Positions 6,551 through 6,774 of a stretch of 6,774 nt of DNA are shown in pieces. Within the stretch, counting starts at the first letter, position 1; every line of letters starts with the position of its first letter. The notes beneath the pieces were generated by a model. That model made no database searches. It saw only the letters and a program-made list of their open reading frames with translations, and was not told the DNA's origin. The position numbers were made by a program, and so were the translations under genes. Source of the stretch: Lachnospiraceae bacterium. Its GTDB lineage: Bacteria > Bacillota > Clostridia > Lachnospirales > Lachnospiraceae. Location: the NCBI GenBank assembly GCA_014804495.1, contig JAAUZS010000024.1:1-6774 (forward strand). Direction: 5' to 3'.

Positions 6551-6774
6551 AAATGAAACAAAAAAAGAATTTCCATTTTCCATACAGGAGATTTTTGAAA
6601 AAGTCGCCAAAGAGGTACTAAATACGGAAAAATGTCCATATGAAGTCTGTATAAATCTGTTGCTTACGGATAATGACGGAATACGCGGATATAACAGCGA
6701 ATACCGCAGTATTGATAAGGAAACGGATGTACTTTCCTTTCCGAACATTGATTATAAGCTGGCGGGAGACTTTG
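6534..6774 (+). CDS. ybeY: endoribonuclease YbeY, N-terminal part (cut by window edge)
   Basis: The first 80 residues of YbeY are present. YbeY is a zinc-dependent endoribonuclease of the UPF0054 family, needed for 16S rRNA 3'-end maturation and ribosome quality control. The opening MTFYVENET, the segment NSEYRSIDKETDVLSFP (54-70) and the preceding strand CINLLLTDNDGIRGYN are characteristic. The metal-binding HxxxHxxGxDH-type motif would lie beyond the window, so catalytic integrity cannot be judged. The ATG follows GAGGA (6518-6522) with an 11-base gap, inside the end of the upstream membrane-protein gene, which it overlaps by 17 bases. In related genomes dgkA, cdd and era often follow ybeY, but they are outside this window. 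Confidence 0.94.
   Translation, partial: MTFYVENETKKEFPFSIQEIFEKVAKEVLNTEKCPYEVCINLLLTDNDGIRGYNSEYRSIDKETDVLSFPNIDYKLAGDF

Overview
The window looks like a chromosomal segment from a spore-forming, low-GC Gram-positive bacterium, most likely a clostridial lineage such as Lachnospiraceae. The reasons are the sporulation genes yqfC and yqfD, the gene order yqfC-yqfD-phoH-(HD membrane protein)-ybeY that is typical of Firmicutes, purine-rich ribosome binding sites, probable TTG starts and AT-rich codon use. All seven genes read on the + strand, and the last runs off the right edge. The taxonomic call is inference, since no rRNA or species marker is present.

Region 1 (1-2667) holds two genes. The first is a solitary AAA-type ATPase with a C-terminal DUF4143 region, of unknown substrate. 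The second, 22 bases downstream, is a complete pyrimidine-nucleoside phosphorylase whose active-site residues are all present. The block ends in a strong intrinsic terminator embedded in a perfect 30-bp inverted repeat (2591-2667).

Region 2 (2668-6774) is a tight polycistron. After a short leader with a possible sporulation-type (sigma-E-like) promoter come YqfC, YqfD, PhoH, a membrane protein derived from the PgpH/YqfF family, and the start of YbeY. Junctions are 3 bases (yqfC/yqfD), 0 bases (yqfD/phoH, TAG directly followed by an in-frame TTG), and two 17-base overlaps (phoH/HD gene and HD gene/ybeY). Spacing this tight suggests co-transcription and translational coupling. The cluster joins mother-cell sporulation functions (YqfC, YqfD) to RNA metabolism (PhoH ATPase, YbeY endoribonuclease), with a nucleotide-signalling-type protein between them.

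The most unusual element is that membrane protein. It sits where other Firmicutes carry the cyclic-di-AMP phosphodiesterase PgpH, but it lacks the large extracellular domain and its HD motif reads His-Arg. Other metal-ligand segments are also missing, so it is probably a pseudo-phosphodiesterase kept for another role. I saw no CRISPR array, tRNA, rRNA, insertion sequence or riboswitch. No gene-free stretch exceeds 300 bases.
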